Shown here: positions 47,864 to 56,799 of the stretch, in pieces
Layout: each line of letters begins with the position of its first letter
Position numbering within the stretch: the first letter of the stretch is position 1
NCBI RefSeq assembly: GCF_018417475.1
Contig: NZ_CP054856.1
Span: forward strand, 1,217,001 to 1,281,000
Source: Novosphingobium decolorationis
GTDB taxonomy: Bacteria > Pseudomonadota > Alphaproteobacteria > Sphingomonadales > Sphingomonadaceae
Reading direction: 5' to 3'
DNA length: 64,000 nt
The notes under the pieces: model-generated
Told to the model about the DNA's origin: nothing
The model's input: only the letters and a program-made list of their open reading frames with translations
Database searches by the model: none
Translations under genes and position numbers: made by a program

Positions 47864-50008
47864 ATGGCCGCGATGCGTGGGGCACATCTGGTGAAGCATT
47901 CCGGGAAGGAGGTGCGTCGCTCCGGCCGGTCAACGCTTCTGCGCAGCAGTGCCTTCGGCGCGCTCGCCGCCTTTGCGGCCCTCAGCGCGACGAGCGCCCG
48001 GGCCGAGGACGCCCCTGCCGACAGGATCATCGTGACCGGCGCCGTCCCCGACGACTATACAGTGGACGACCAGTCGACCTCGACCCGCCTCGACCTTTCG
48101 CTGCGCGAGACGCCGCAGGCGACCACGGTCATCTCGCGCGCGCAGATCGAGGACTTCAACCTCGACACGATCAACGATGTCCTGCTGATGACCCCGGGCG
48201 TGAATGTCGAACGTGCCGAGACGACGCGCACCTATTACAACGCGCGCGGCTTCGACATCATCAACTTCCAGTACGACGGCGTGGGCCAGCCGCTGCCCTC
48301 CGGCCTCCAGATCGGCGCGATCGACACCGCCACCTTCGAGCGCGTCGAGGTCGTGCGCGGCTCGAGCGGCCTGACCTCGCTGACCGGCAACCCGTCGGCC
48401 GCGGTCAACTATGTGCGCAAGCGTGCGCGCCGCGAAACCGGCGGCCATGCCAGCCTTGCCTACACCCGCTTCGACCGCGTTCGCGGCGATGTCGACGTGA
48501 ACATGGCCCTGACCGAGGACGGCGGCGTACGCGCGCGCTTCGTGGGTGCCTACGAGGACGGCGGGAGCCATCTCGATTTCTACCACGATTCGCGCCTGAC
48601 GCTCTACGGCACGCTCTCGGCCGATCTGGGGGACAGCACGGTCGCCACCGTCGGCTACGGCTGGCAGGAGAACGACCCGACCGGCGTGACCTGGGGCGGC
48701 GTTCCCTTCCTCGATGCGAACGGCGACATGCTCGAATACGACCGCTCGATCACCACGGCCCAGCCCTGGTCCAGCTGGCATTCGATCAGCCGTGACCTGT
48801 TCGGTGACATCACCCACGACTTCGGCAATGGCTGGGAGGGCAAGGTCTCGGTCTTGCGCCGCGTGCGCACGATGGAGGCGGAACTCTTCTACCTCTACGG
48901 CGCGCAGGACGCGGACGGCAACGGCCTTTACTCCTGGCCGGGCGCCTACATCGACCGTCACAGCGAGACCACCTTCGATGCGCACCTGACGGGCAACTTC
49001 ACCCTGTTCGGGCGCAGCCACGATCTGGTCCTGGGCGCGAACTACGGCGAGGCACATCTGCGCGAGGATGAGGCCGAGGCGCCCGCGCAGACGAACCTTC
49101 CGCTCACCCCCGAAGAGGCCTTCGGCGGCGCCTTCGCGCGTCCCGATTTTGGAGAGTACAGCCTGCAGGCCGCCTACACGACCAAGACGTACGGCGGGTA
49201 CGGCACGCTGCGCCTCTCGCTCGCCGATCCGGTCCACCTGCTCCTGGGCGGCAATGTCACGCGCACCGAGCGCGAGGGCCAGTCCTACGGAACCCCCAAC
49301 TATTTCGCCAAGACGCGCTTCCTGCCCTTCGCCGGCCTGACCGTTGATCTCACCGGCTCGCTCAGCGCCTATGCGAGCTACGCGACGATCTTCAACCCGC
49401 AGATCAACATGCGCCGCGACGGCTCGGTGCTCGATCCCCTTGAGGGCAAGACCTACGAGGCCGGGATCAAGGGCGAATGGCTCGACGGGCGCCTCAACGC
49501 GGCCATCGCCGTCTTCAGGACCGACCAGCAGAACGTGGCCGAGGCGACCGGCGAACTCGTCGAGAACTCCGTCCAGAACGCCTACATCCAGGTCGACAAT
49601 TCGTCGCGCGGGGTCGAGTTCGATGTCTCGGGCGAACTCCTGCCGGGCCTCCAGCTGACCGGCGGCTATGCCTATGTCGATATCGAGGACAACGACGGGA
49701 TCAATGCCCGCACCTTCATCCCGCGCCACACCGTGCGCCTGAGCACGGTCTACACTCCCCCCGTGCTTGATGCGCTGCGCCTGGGCGGTTCGGTCCGCTA
49801 CCAGAGCCGCATCACCAACGATGGCGCGGTCCAGGACGAATACGCCGTGGTCGACCTGATGGCGCGCTACCAGCTGACCCGCAACATCTCGCTCGGGTTC
49901 AACCTCGATAACCTCACCAACGCCAAGTACTGGCAGAGCATCCAGTTCGCGCAGGGGCTCTACGACGCGCCCCGCACCTGGCGCGGCACGCTCGGCGTCA
50001 GCTTCTGA
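47864..50008 (+). CDS. TonB-dependent siderophore receptor
   Basis: A 714-residue outer-membrane receptor. The start at 47864 follows AAGGATA and gives a long signal peptide ending ALSATSARA. DRIIVTGA is TonB-box-like. The plug domain reads LRETPQATTVISRAQIEDFNLDTINDVLLMTPGVNVE and FERVEVVRGSSGLTSLTGNPSAAVNYVRKR, typical of FhuE/FpvA-like ferric-siderophore receptors. The barrel ends in the phenylalanine of LGVSF. A Fur-like box lies just upstream. It is coupled to two membrane-protein genes, the last a PepSY protein. Confidence 0.92.
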   Translation: MAAMRGAHLVKHSGKEVRRSGRSTLLRSSAFGALAAFAALSATSARAEDAPADRIIVTGAVPDDYTVDDQSTSTRLDLSLRETPQATTVISRAQIEDFNLDTINDVLLMTPGVNVERAETTRTYYNARGFDIINFQYDGVGQPLPSGLQIGAIDTATFERVEVVRGSSGLTSLTGNPSAAVNYVRKRARRETGGHASLAYTRFDRVRGDVDVNMALTEDGGVRARFVGAYEDGGSHLDFYHDSRLTLYGTLSADLGDSTVATVGYGWQENDPTGVTWGGVPFLDANGDMLEYDRSITTAQPWSSWHSISRDLFGDITHDFGNGWEGKVSVLRRVRTMEAELFYLYGAQDADGNGLYSWPGAYIDRHSETTFDAHLTGNFTLFGRSHDLVLGANYGEAHLREDEAEAPAQTNLPLTPEEAFGGAFARPDFGEYSLQAAYTTKTYGGYGTLRLSLADPVHLLLGGNVTRTEREGQSYGTPNYFAKTRFLPFAGLTVDLTGSLSAYASYATIFNPQINMRRDGSVLDPLEGKTYEAGIKGEWLDGRLNAAIAVFRTDQQNVAEATGELVENSVQNAYIQVDNSSRGVEFDVSGELLPGLQLTGGYAYVDIEDNDGINARTFIPRHTVRLSTVYTPPVLDALRLGGSVRYQSRITNDGAVQDEYAVVDLMARYQLTRNISLGFNLDNLTNAKYWQSIQFAQGLYDAPRTWRGTLGVSF

Positions 50009-50571
50009 TGGCCTCGGCGTTTCTCCTGTCGACCGGCTTCGTGCTCGCTGCGGGAGGCCCTGTCCTCCTGCGGATGGGCTGGAACGGCCCCCGCCCGGCG
50101 GTCGCCCTGGGCTGGGCCGCGCTGGGCTTTGCGCTTGTCCTGACCCTGACCGCTGGCGGTGCCTGGGGCCTTGCGGCGGGCGCCACACTGGCCTCTCTGG
50201 TTGCACTTGGCCTTCTTGCCGTGGCGGCCCTGCGCAGCCCCGCCCCGGCGCGCACCCGCGCGCCGCGTGAACCCGCCCTGCGCCGTGCACCGCGCCCGTC
50301 CCTGCCCGACATCGCCCGGCGCACCGGCATCTTCCTCATCATCGCCCTTGCCGATCTTGTCGCCTCGCTGGCCCTGGGCTGGGGGGCGCAGCGTCTGGCC
50401 TGGCTCTCGGGCATGGCCGAGGCCGACGCGCTTCTTGTCGGGCTTTTCGCCCTGCCGCTGTGCTGGGCGCTTCTGGCGAGCTGGCAATTGACCCGCATTC
50501 GCATCACCGACATGCTGCTGGCTGCACTTGCCGTGGCCATCGCCGGAGGACTTCCATGGCTGACGCTGTAA
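50008..50571 (+). CDS. Membrane protein of the siderophore operon, unknown function
   Basis: A 187-residue protein with about five or six membrane helices in two groups, split by a basic loop (SPAPARTRAPREPALRRAPRPS). Its ATG shares one base with the receptor stop, and it overlaps the PepSY gene by 16 bp. No family is assigned with confidence; small iron-uptake membrane proteins (DUF3325/DUF3649 kind) occupy the same position in other genomes. A role in periplasmic iron handling is inferred from position only. Confidence 0.7.
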   Translation: MASAFLLSTGFVLAAGGPVLLRMGWNGPRPAVALGWAALGFALVLTLTAGGAWGLAAGATLASLVALGLLAVAALRSPAPARTRAPREPALRRAPRPSLPDIARRTGIFLIIALADLVASLALGWGAQRLAWLSGMAEADALLVGLFALPLCWALLASWQLTRIRITDMLLAALAVAIAGGLPWLTL

Positions 50572-52043
50572 ATCCCGCCGCTCCGAAAGAGGGCTTCGTC
50601 GCCCGCGCGCTCAAGGGCCACGCCGCGCTCGGCCTGCTCACGGGCGCCCTGCTCTATCTGGTGTGCCTCTCGGGCGCGCTCGCGGTGTTCCAGCAGGACC
50701 TCCAGCGCTGGGAAGAACCCAGCGCGGCCGAAATGACCTCGATATCGCCCGCCGCCGTGCAGCGCGCGATCGAGGGCACGCTCGAACGCCAGGGCAAGGC
50801 CACCGACCATGCCTTTGTCCACATGCCCACGCGCGGCTTGCCCCGCACCATCGTCACCACCGACAACGGCGCGAACTACGTTGATGCGCAAGGCAATTAC
50901 GACCGGGCCGAGGCGCACGCCTGGACGCAGTTCGTGCTCTATTTGCACTATTACCTGAACCTGCCCGCGTTCTGGGGGATCATGGTGACGGGCGCGCTCG
51001 GCGCGATGCTGGTGGCGGCCGTCGTCACCGGTGTCCTGGCCCACCCGCGCATCTTTCGCGATGCCTTCCGCATGCGCCTGCGCGCCCAGCCGCAGTTGGC
51101 CCGTGCGGACCTGCACAACCGCTTCGGGGTCTGGCTCCTCCCCTTCATTGCCGCGCTCGGCTTTACCGGCGCCGTCATCGGCCTGGGCCAGCTTGTCTTC
51201 TACACCGCCGCGCAAGAGCGCCACGGCGGCAATCTGGAAGAGGCCTTTGCCCCGATCTTCGGCGAACACCCGGCGCACGATCCCGCACCTGCGCCCGTCG
51301 CGCGCGCCGACCGCGCGCTGGAGTGGATGGCGCAGAACCACCCGGACCTATTCGTCAGCTATGTCACCATCGAGGAAACCGCCACGGCGGGCCAGCAGAT
51401 CTCGGTCCTTGCCGAGCATCCGCGCCGCCTGATCTATGGGGAGAACTACCTCTTCGATGGCGCGGGCAACTTCAAGAAGGCGCTAGGCCTTGCCGACGGC
51501 GCGCTCGGCCAGCAGGCCGCCGCCTCGGTCTACAAGCTGCACTTTGGCACCTATGGCGGCATTCCCGTGGAACTGGCCTACCTTGTCTTTGGCCTTGCGC
51601 TGTGCGCGATCATCTCGACCGGCACCACGCTGTGGCTGATGAAGCGGCGCGCGCGCGGCCTGCCCTCACCCCGCCTCGAGGCGGTCTGGGCGGTGACGAT
51701 CTGGGGCAGCCCGATCCTGATGACAGGAGCCTACTGGCTGCGCGTCGTGGCCGGGCCGCAGCTGCCCTTCGCCGCGCTGTTCTGGTCGGCTCTGGTCCTG
51801 GCCACGATCCTTGCCGCTCTACGTCCGGCGCTGGCGCCCTCTCCGACCTTGCGGCGGGTCCTGGCCGCCATGCTGGTGCTGACCGGGATCGGCCACGTGA
51901 TCTTTGCAGGGCCGCTGCCCGTGAGCTCGCTGCTGATCGATGCCGCGCTGTGCCTGGGCGCGCTGGCGCTCCTTGGCCCCGAAGCCCTGCACCTGCTGCG
52001 CCGGGAGCGCGCAGGCAAGGCGCGCCTTGCGCCGCAGAGCTGA
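50556..52043 (+). CDS. PepSY-associated membrane protein, probable ferric-siderophore reductase
   Basis: A 495-residue protein with a PepSY_TM layout: a first helix (LKGHAALGLLTGALLYLVCLSGALAVFQQDLQRWEEP), a periplasmic PepSY region, the histidine-bearing HYYLNLPAFWGIMVTGALGAMLVAAVVTGVLAHPRIFRD and DLHNRFGVWLLPFIAALGFTGAVIG helices, and a C-terminal helical block. Such proteins sit next to siderophore receptors and are thought to reduce ferric siderophores or transfer electrons across the membrane through heme. Histidines in the helices would suit heme binding. It is the last gene of the iron operon. Confidence 0.87.
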   Translation: MADAVNPAAPKEGFVARALKGHAALGLLTGALLYLVCLSGALAVFQQDLQRWEEPSAAEMTSISPAAVQRAIEGTLERQGKATDHAFVHMPTRGLPRTIVTTDNGANYVDAQGNYDRAEAHAWTQFVLYLHYYLNLPAFWGIMVTGALGAMLVAAVVTGVLAHPRIFRDAFRMRLRAQPQLARADLHNRFGVWLLPFIAALGFTGAVIGLGQLVFYTAAQERHGGNLEEAFAPIFGEHPAHDPAPAPVARADRALEWMAQNHPDLFVSYVTIEETATAGQQISVLAEHPRRLIYGENYLFDGAGNFKKALGLADGALGQQAAASVYKLHFGTYGGIPVELAYLVFGLALCAIISTGTTLWLMKRRARGLPSPRLEAVWAVTIWGSPILMTGAYWLRVVAGPQLPFAALFWSALVLATILAALRPALAPSPTLRRVLAAMLVLTGIGHVIFAGPLPVSSLLIDAALCLGALALLGPEALHLLRRERAGKARLAPQS

Positions 52044-52045
52044 GA

Positions 52046-52570
52046 TCAGGTCGCGTAATCAAGTTCCGGCCGCGTGCGCTCCTGCTCGGCCGGGTCGGTC
52101 TCGACGAGGTTGATGAGGACCCCGTCGGGATCGCGCAGGCACACCTCAAGCTGGGCGCGGTGCTCCATTGCGAAAGTCTGCGGCTCGGGCGCCCAGGTCG
52201 CGCCCAGCGCGCGCAGCCACGCCATCGTGGCGAGGATATCGGTCACGTAGAAGACCAGCGCAACTTCGCCGATGCGCGCAGGGCCGGTGGGCGCGGGGAG
52301 TTCCTCCTGCGTCGTGCCATCGGCCAGCTGGAACAGGCCGACCATGCCGTAGTTCGGCCCCGGCCGCTTGAGGATGCAGATGTCGAACGGACGCGGATCG
52401 TCGAACCCCAGGATCGCGGTCGCCGAAGGGTGCGCGAGATGCGCCTCGATATAGGTCTCCGACAGGCCGATGGCGCGATAGAAGGCCGCCGAGCGCGCAA
52501 CATCGCGCACGAAGATCGTGGCCCGGATCAGCGCGGAACTGGGCAGAGATGGCTGGGTCGGTGTCGTCAT
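52046..52570 (-). CDS. VOC-family (glyoxalase/dioxygenase fold) protein
   Basis: A 174-residue protein with two betaalphabetabetabeta units: LIRATIFVRDVARSAAFYRAIGLSE and EVALVFYVTDILATMAWLRALGATW, ending RDPDGVLINLVETD. The fold is used by glyoxalases, extradiol dioxygenases and resistance proteins, so the reaction is open. ATG 52570 is preferred over an upstream frame start. It stands 63 bp after the MFS gene on the same strand and closes the receptor-carrier-VOC unit. Confidence 0.85.
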   Translation of the reverse strand: MTTPTQPSLPSSALIRATIFVRDVARSAAFYRAIGLSETYIEAHLAHPSATAILGFDDPRPFDICILKRPGPNYGMVGLFQLADGTTQEELPAPTGPARIGEVALVFYVTDILATMAWLRALGATWAPEPQTFAMEHRAQLEVCLRDPDGVLINLVETDPAEQERTRPELDYAT

Positions 52571-52633
52571 GCGCGTGGGCCTCGCCTCGATAACTTCGGA
52601 TGAAGTCACGAGGCTAGGCGCAGGCACGTGAAT

Positions 52634-53869
52634 TCAGACGTCCAAACGGGCGAGCTGTTCACGGTCCGGATAGCGTCCGAGCGCCAGCAGCGCCGCGCCG
52701 CCGATGGCAAAGAGCACGATCGCCACGGTCAGCATGAGATCGTAGCTGCCGGTCGTGTCGCGCACATAGCCATAGAGCATGGGCGAGATGGCCGAACCGA
52801 TGCCGAAAGGCGCATAGAGGAAGCCGTAGATCCGCCCGTAGTGGCGCAGGCCGAAATAGCGCGCGGTCATGAAGGCCACGATGTCGGTCTCGGTCCCGGC
52901 CGCGACACCGATCAGGAAGCCGCCGAAGAGAATGAGCGAAAAGCTCGTGCTGGTGCCCATGAGCAGGTAGCAGGCGATCGCGGGCAGCAGCATCGCGGGG
53001 AACGCGACGCCCGGCGCCCAGAAGCGGTCGAAGAGGAAGCCGATGCCCAGGCGCCCGATCAGGATGCCCAGCGCCACGCAGCTCATCACGGTCGCCGCAT
53101 CGCCCGCGGTAAAGCCATGCAGCTCGACCATCTGGGCCATGTGGATGTGCGCGCCGCCATAGGAGAACGAGATCAGCAGCGTGCTGACCAGCAGGATCCA
53201 GAACTGGCGGCCGTGCATGGCCTGGCGCAGCGAGAGACCCACGACATCGCCATCGGCCGCCTGCTCCAGCGTGGCGGGGCGTTCTTCCGGGCGTGGCTCG
53301 CGGAACCAGGCGATTATGAAGGGCATCGCCAGGAACAGCGCGAAGACCGTCGCCGCGGGAAAGGCCGCGCGCCATCCGCCTAGGTTGATCGCGAAGTTGA
53401 CGAAGTGGGGCACGAACATGGCGGTCGCGCTGGTGCCCAGGAGCATGATGCCAAGGGCCAGCCCCCGGTGCCGGTCGAACCACATCGCGACCGCGCGACT
53501 CCAGGTCACCGGCGTCGAGCCGATGGCGACAAGGCCCAGCGCAGCCCACCACATGTACCAACCAGGCAGCCAGTCGGGCACGAAGTAGAACGAGGCGAAG
53601 ACGAGAATGAAGGCCAGCATCGAGAGGATGCCGACCCGGCGCACGCCGAAGCGGTCGCAGAAGCCGCCATAGACAGGCGCCAGCATGGCGCCCAGCACAC
53701 CCCACATCAGCGTGGCGGCGCTGATCTGGGTATAGTCCCAGCCGAACTCGTCATGGATCGGACCCATGACGAGCGGCAGGACGTTGAACGGGATCGGCGA
53801 GGCGCCACACGCGGTTGCGAGGAGGGCGGCGAAGACGACCTTCCACCCCTTCTTGAATTCACTAGCCAA
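52634..53869 (-). CDS. MFS transporter, monocarboxylate-porter-like
   Basis: A 411-residue carrier with twelve hydrophobic segments. The opening GPIHDEFGWDYTQISAATLMWGVLGAMLAPVYGGFCDRFGVRRVG is typical of this group. A polar linker (FREPRPEERPATLEQAADGD) joins the two halves. It follows the catabolic TonB receptor by 38 bp on the same strand, so the pair probably moves one substrate across the outer and inner membranes. Confidence 0.9.
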   Translation of the reverse strand: MASEFKKGWKVVFAALLATACGASPIPFNVLPLVMGPIHDEFGWDYTQISAATLMWGVLGAMLAPVYGGFCDRFGVRRVGILSMLAFILVFASFYFVPDWLPGWYMWWAALGLVAIGSTPVTWSRAVAMWFDRHRGLALGIMLLGTSATAMFVPHFVNFAINLGGWRAAFPAATVFALFLAMPFIIAWFREPRPEERPATLEQAADGDVVGLSLRQAMHGRQFWILLVSTLLISFSYGGAHIHMAQMVELHGFTAGDAATVMSCVALGILIGRLGIGFLFDRFWAPGVAFPAMLLPAIACYLLMGTSTSFSLILFGGFLIGVAAGTETDIVAFMTARYFGLRHYGRIYGFLYAPFGIGSAISPMLYGYVRDTTGSYDLMLTVAIVLFAIGGAALLALGRYPDREQLARLDV

Positions 53870-53907
53870 TTGTTTTGCCTCGACGATCCTGTTGCGGTTT
53901 CAAAGTA

Positions 53908-56328
53908 TCAGAAATTGTACCGCAGCTTGCCCATGATGGTGCGCGGCGGATTGATGTACGAATAGCCCAGATAGGTCTCGGTGAAGACCTCGTTGGTGCA
54001 GTTCTGGCAGTTGACCGAAAGCTGCCACTGCTTGTCCGGGCCGTTGAGCGCGATGCCTGCGTTGAGCGTCCACTGCGCGGCCGAGTGCGAACCCACGACG
54101 TAGCGGTTGCCCGAAGCCTCGTAAGTGCCCGTGCCGGTGTCGGCATCGTAGTAGATGGTGCGGTTGGCCGACTGGACTTCCATGGCCGAACGCCAGGTCG
54201 CATCGACCGAGGGGACCAGCGAGAGATCGCCCATCGGGATCTCGTAGCTGCCGCCCATCGCCAGCGTCCAGTCCGGGGTACGCACCGGGGTTGAGATGCC
54301 GCCCGCATCGGTCACGATGCCCACGCCGCAGCGCGAGGTCACACCCGAGAGGCACTCAGCCTGCTGCGCCGCGACCGAAAGCACACCGTATTCGTCGCTT
54401 TCGGGCGCGTTGCGGTCGATGATGTACTTGTCGTCCTGGTAGCCTGCGGTGAGGTGCAGGTTGAGGCCAGGCGTCGGCACGAAGACGAATTCGGCTTCCA
54501 CGCCCTTGTTGCGATAGTCCGCGAAGTTGCGGGTGAGGAAGGCGATCGAGCCATCGTCACGCACGAAGCCCGCCGGGGTCTGCAGGTCCGAGATGTCCAT
54601 CCAGTAGACGGTGAGGTTGGCGCGCAGCATGCGGTTGAACCATTCCGACTTGATGCCCGCCTCGTAGCTCCACACGCGTTCGGGACCGAAGGGCAGGAAC
54701 TCACCCGGGCGCGTCGCGCGCGAGGCCCAGCCGCCCGACTTGAAGCCCTTGGTCGCGCTGGCGTAGAGCAGCACGTCCGGATTGATCTGGTAGTTGATGG
54801 CAAAGCGCGGGGTCCAGATCTTGGTCTTCTGCTCGAGCGGAATGCCCGCGGCCTGGAGATTGCCGTTGTTGAGGCAGGCCGGACCGCCCGTGAAACAGAC
54901 CTCGCGAAGGTCATTAACGCCCACCTTCTTGGTCTCGTCGGTGTAGCGGATGCCTGCGGTCAGCTTGAGGCGGTCGGTGACGTTGGCGTCGAACTGCGCA
55001 TAGCCCGCCAGCGATTCGGTCGAGTTCTTGATGACCTTGTCGTCGAGCAGCAGCGCGAAGGAGGACGACAGGCCGAAGATGTCGGCCGTGTTCGTGTTGT
55101 TCTTCTCCTTCATGTAGAAGCCGCCCACGACGTAGTCGAGGAAGCCGTCGAAGAGCGAACCGTTGACCTTCACTTCCTGGCTGATCTGGTCGGTCCAGAT
55201 GTCGCCCAGGATGGTGAAGCCGCCGAAGGGATAGCCGCCCACCGCCGGATAGGGGGTGGCAATCGAGGGCGCCGAGCGGCCATCGTAGAAGTCGAGGCCG
55301 TACTCCATGTTCTGGCGCAGGTAGCCGGTGATGAACTCGACCGTCGCCTCGTCGGCCACGTCGACCGAGAACTTGGAGGTAATGAGGTCGGTGACCGACT
55401 TGCTGTGCTGGCCGTAGTCGGCCTTGTCGCCGGTCACGCCCAGATCACGGAAGACGTCCGAGGAGGCCTCGGTGTAGCCGCTCGAGGCGTAGCGCCCGCT
55501 GCATTCGCTCGGATCGGCGGGATCGCAGTCGAAGTTCAGGATGTTCTCGGATTCATCGACGATGTGGGTGTAGCCGGCCGACCAGCGCACCGAATCGCTG
55601 AGCTCCCCGCGCAGCGCGAGGCGCGCGCCCCAGCCATCGATGTCGTTGAGACGGTCGCCCGTTGTCGTGTTCTTCACATAGCCGTCGCTGTCCTGCCAGT
55701 AGGCCGAGACCTTGGCCGCGAACGTCGGGCTGAGCGGCACGTTGATCGAGCCGCGCAGGGTCTTGGCCTCGTACGTGCCGTAGCCGCCCTCGAGGAAGCC
55801 GCCGATCGAATCGAACTCGGGCTGGGCCATGTGGACCGAGACCGCGCCGCCCGTGGTGTTGCGGCCGAACAGCGTGCCCTGGGGCCCGCGCAGGACCTCG
55901 ATGCGGTCGATGTCGAAGGTCGAGAAGTTGTTGGCGCCCTGACGCGAAATGTAGACGTCATCGACATAGGTGCCGACCGGAGGATCGAAGGTCGCGATGG
56001 ATTCGGTGCTGCCGATACCGCGGATGTAATACGTGTTCGAGGACCCCAGACCGGTGTTGTTCATGCCGATCATGTTGGGGATGTACTGCACGACCTGGAG
56101 CGTGTTGGTAACGCCGCGCGCATCGAGTTCCGCGCCCGAAATGGCCGAGATCGCAATCGGCACGCTCTGCGCGGTTTCCTCGCGGCGCTGTGCGGTGACG
56201 ACGATTTCCGCGACCTGGGCCGCAGGGCGGCGGGCGCTCTCACCCTCCGTGTCCTGGGCACGAGCCGGGGTCGCGATCGCGAAGAGACCGCATAGCGCGG
56301 TGCTGGCCGTCAGTACTGCTTTCCTCAT
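53908..56328 (-). CDS. TonB-dependent receptor, sphingomonad catabolic type
   Basis: An 806-residue outer-membrane receptor. The signal peptide ends in ATPARAQD; AEIVVTAQRREETAQSVPIAISAISGAELDARGVTNTLQVVQYIPNM is the TonB-box/plug start common to the abundant sphingomonad receptors. FDIDRIEVLRGPQGTLFGRNTTGGAVSVHMAQP ends the plug, and the barrel ends LRYNF. No iron-regulated site is seen; the neighbours are catabolic. The ligand is therefore more likely an organic carbon source than a siderophore. Confidence 0.93.
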   Translation of the reverse strand: MRKAVLTASTALCGLFAIATPARAQDTEGESARRPAAQVAEIVVTAQRREETAQSVPIAISAISGAELDARGVTNTLQVVQYIPNMIGMNNTGLGSSNTYYIRGIGSTESIATFDPPVGTYVDDVYISRQGANNFSTFDIDRIEVLRGPQGTLFGRNTTGGAVSVHMAQPEFDSIGGFLEGGYGTYEAKTLRGSINVPLSPTFAAKVSAYWQDSDGYVKNTTTGDRLNDIDGWGARLALRGELSDSVRWSAGYTHIVDESENILNFDCDPADPSECSGRYASSGYTEASSDVFRDLGVTGDKADYGQHSKSVTDLITSKFSVDVADEATVEFITGYLRQNMEYGLDFYDGRSAPSIATPYPAVGGYPFGGFTILGDIWTDQISQEVKVNGSLFDGFLDYVVGGFYMKEKNNTNTADIFGLSSSFALLLDDKVIKNSTESLAGYAQFDANVTDRLKLTAGIRYTDETKKVGVNDLREVCFTGGPACLNNGNLQAAGIPLEQKTKIWTPRFAINYQINPDVLLYASATKGFKSGGWASRATRPGEFLPFGPERVWSYEAGIKSEWFNRMLRANLTVYWMDISDLQTPAGFVRDDGSIAFLTRNFADYRNKGVEAEFVFVPTPGLNLHLTAGYQDDKYIIDRNAPESDEYGVLSVAAQQAECLSGVTSRCGVGIVTDAGGISTPVRTPDWTLAMGGSYEIPMGDLSLVPSVDATWRSAMEVQSANRTIYYDADTGTGTYEASGNRYVVGSHSAAQWTLNAGIALNGPDKQWQLSVNCQNCTNEVFTETYLGYSYINPPRTIMGKLRYNF

Positions 56329-56507
56329 GTTCCATCCCTTTGTGTTGCGCGGCTACCGAAGTGGCCGTTCTGGCTGGCTCCACACCCTCGAAGGAGCCCA
56401 TCGTTCCGGACCGCTCGATCTGCGTCGAACTGCTCCGGATTTCCCCTACGAAGGTTCGTCCCGAGAGGCCTTCTGTCAAGCCAGAAATGGCGACACTTGA
56501 CTTTTTT

Positions 56508-56534
56508 GGTATAACTCCATTACAAAATTGTCAC
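56508..56534 (-). promoter_or_regulatory. Candidate promoter of the TonB receptor operon
   Basis: On the minus strand GTGACA (56534-56529) is followed after 15 bases by TATACC (56513-56508). It would give a leader of roughly 170 bases. The spacing is short, so confidence is low. Confidence 0.35.
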
Positions 56535-56640
56535 AGGCCACACGAATCACACAAATAATCACAATAACGTGCTGATTTACAGGCATTATTTCTGACGCCG
56601 AGAGACAGTACGGCGAAGCCCGCAGAGTGCTCCTCAGCGC

Positions 56641-56669
56641 TTGACAGGCCGTAATTTGTCCAGACATAT
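56641..56669 (+). promoter_or_regulatory. Candidate promoter of the hydrolase operon with GntR-type dyad
   Basis: A consensus -35 TTGACA (56641-56646) is followed after 17 bases by ACATAT (56664-56669). TGTCCAGACA (56657-56666), a TGTC/GACA dyad resembling HutC-family operators such as GTCTAGAC, overlaps the spacer and -10, where a repressor would block RNA polymerase. Confidence 0.5.
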
Positions 56670-56799
56670 CCAAGGCAGGACAGCGCAAAGCGCAGGGTCC
56701 AGTCGCTATCCGACAGGCGGACATCAGGTCGTCTTGTTCACGCCTGACAGTCCGGCTCACCCATGGCCTGACGTCTGAAAAAAGGGAGACCGTCGACCG

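Larger units (their letters stand above)
56329..56799. other. Divergent regulatory region between receptor and hydrolase operons
   Basis: No gene is seen in these 471 bp. The section 56495-56600 is AT-rich for this genome. Candidate promoters point both ways and a GntR-type dyad lies in the rightward one (listed separately). Confidence 0.55.

Noticed and set aside
47930..50290. A 786-residue open frame antisense to the siderophore receptor
   Set aside because: Composition is typical of a shadow frame, it has no ribosome-binding site, and it covers two real genes on the other strand.
54454..56295. A 613-residue open frame antisense to the catabolic TonB receptor
   Set aside because: Shadow of the receptor; low-complexity, Val/Glu/Arg-rich product with no recognisable domain.
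56329..56799. Open frames across the divergent intergenic region
   Set aside because: Short, no ribosome-binding sites, and the region has promoter-like AT-rich sequence instead.
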